From: Bacteroidales bacterium
GTDB taxonomy: Bacteria; Bacteroidota; Bacteroidia; Bacteroidales; JAADJA01
NCBI GenBank assembly: GCA_026984135.1
Contig: JALSSR010000263.1
Location: forward strand, 1 to 32,598
Direction of reading: 5' to 3'
Length of the DNA stretch: 32,598 nt
Below, piece after piece: positions 32,470-32,598 of the stretch. The notes under the pieces were generated by a model that was not told where the DNA came from, did not search any database, and saw nothing but the letters and a program-made list of their open reading frames with translations. A program made the translations under genes and the position numbers. The stretch's first letter is position 1, and each line of letters opens with the position of its first letter.

Positions 32470-32598
32470 ATGAACCGTTACGGCTACCTTATGAGCAATA
32501 TTATGAATACTGCCGGTGATTGGGATTATATGGTAAATCAAGCCAATGAAGCCCCGCAGGGTGCCGCACGCTTTAACTTCGACAACCTCAATATGGAT
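32470..32598 (+). CDS. Cassette 5: header, cut by the window end
   Basis: Forty-three codons are visible, running MNRYGYLMSNIMNTAGDWDY and on to NMD. They differ from cassette 1 at Y6, A15, G16, D17 and N23; residues 28-43 are identical. The variable part lies beyond the window. It could be another cassette or a full-length parent gene. Confidence 0.75.
   Translation, partial: MNRYGYLMSNIMNTAGDWDYMVNQANEAPQGAARFNFDNLNMD

Noticed and set aside
26191-32598. CRISPR array or integron cassette array
   Set aside because: Repeat spacing is about 1.3-2.1 kb, far from CRISPR spacing. There is no Cas gene or integrase, the repeats contain a promoter plus coding sequence, and no attC-like ends were found at the 3' side of cassettes.
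26191-32598. Insertion sequence or prophage
   Set aside because: No transposase, integrase, terminal inverted repeats or phage structural genes are visible on either strand.

Overview
The window looks like a chromosomal segment of an AT-rich Bacteroidota, probably Bacteroidales-like. The evidence is an LpxC-FabZ fusion, two type IX secretion (T9SS) cargo proteins with C-terminal sorting domains, a PorX-type response regulator, GWxTD and DUF4294 proteins, a carboxypeptidase-regulatory-like TonB receptor, and many promoters of the Bacteroidota type TAnnTTTG. No ribosomal RNA, transposase or CRISPR array is seen.

Layout. Positions 1-1050 hold the 3' part of a trmO-like tRNA methyltransferase gene and a minus-strand toxin-antitoxin pair. 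Positions 1.1-6.2 kb carry outer-surface genes on the plus strand: a T9SS cargo protein, a TonB-dependent receptor, a small beta-barrel protein and a phospholipase D/cardiolipin synthase-like enzyme. Positions 6.2-12.5 kb are a minus-strand lipid A cluster read as HD hydrolase, lpxD, lpxC-fabZ, lpxA, efp and a second lpxD-like gene. Positions 12.7-14.3 kb carry porX. Positions 14.4-18.5 kb carry, on the minus strand, a DUF4294 gene and the tig-clpP-clpX protein quality-control operon. Then come tRNA-Leu(UAG), a MORN-type lipoprotein with a hotdog thioesterase, a GWxTD protein, tRNA-Ser(UGA), a BatA-like membrane protein and a large T9SS cargo protein with Asp-box repeats.

From 26.2 kb to the window end the DNA changes character. 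It is an array of five same-strand cassettes. Each has a hairpin-rich leader of about 105-270 bp ending in a TATCTTTG box only 5 nt before an ATG. A nearly invariant header of at least 54 codons follows in the four complete copies; the fifth is cut after 43 codons. Each complete copy then has an unrelated C-terminal region and one or two small membrane-protein genes directly downstream. Between the cassettes lie a broken C-terminal fragment, a decayed leader and a variable-number GC-rich repeat. The best reading is a polymorphic toxin/immunity cassette array with a short header, recombining through leader and header. The toxin and immunity roles are inferred from architecture only. Two cassette genes carry apparent frameshifts, and the fifth copy runs off the window.

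The housekeeping and envelope parts fit together. PorX-controlled T9SS would export the two cargo proteins, the Lpx genes build the lipid A that anchors and surrounds the outer membrane, and ClpXP with trigger factor handles protein quality. The cassette array is the accessory, fast-changing part.
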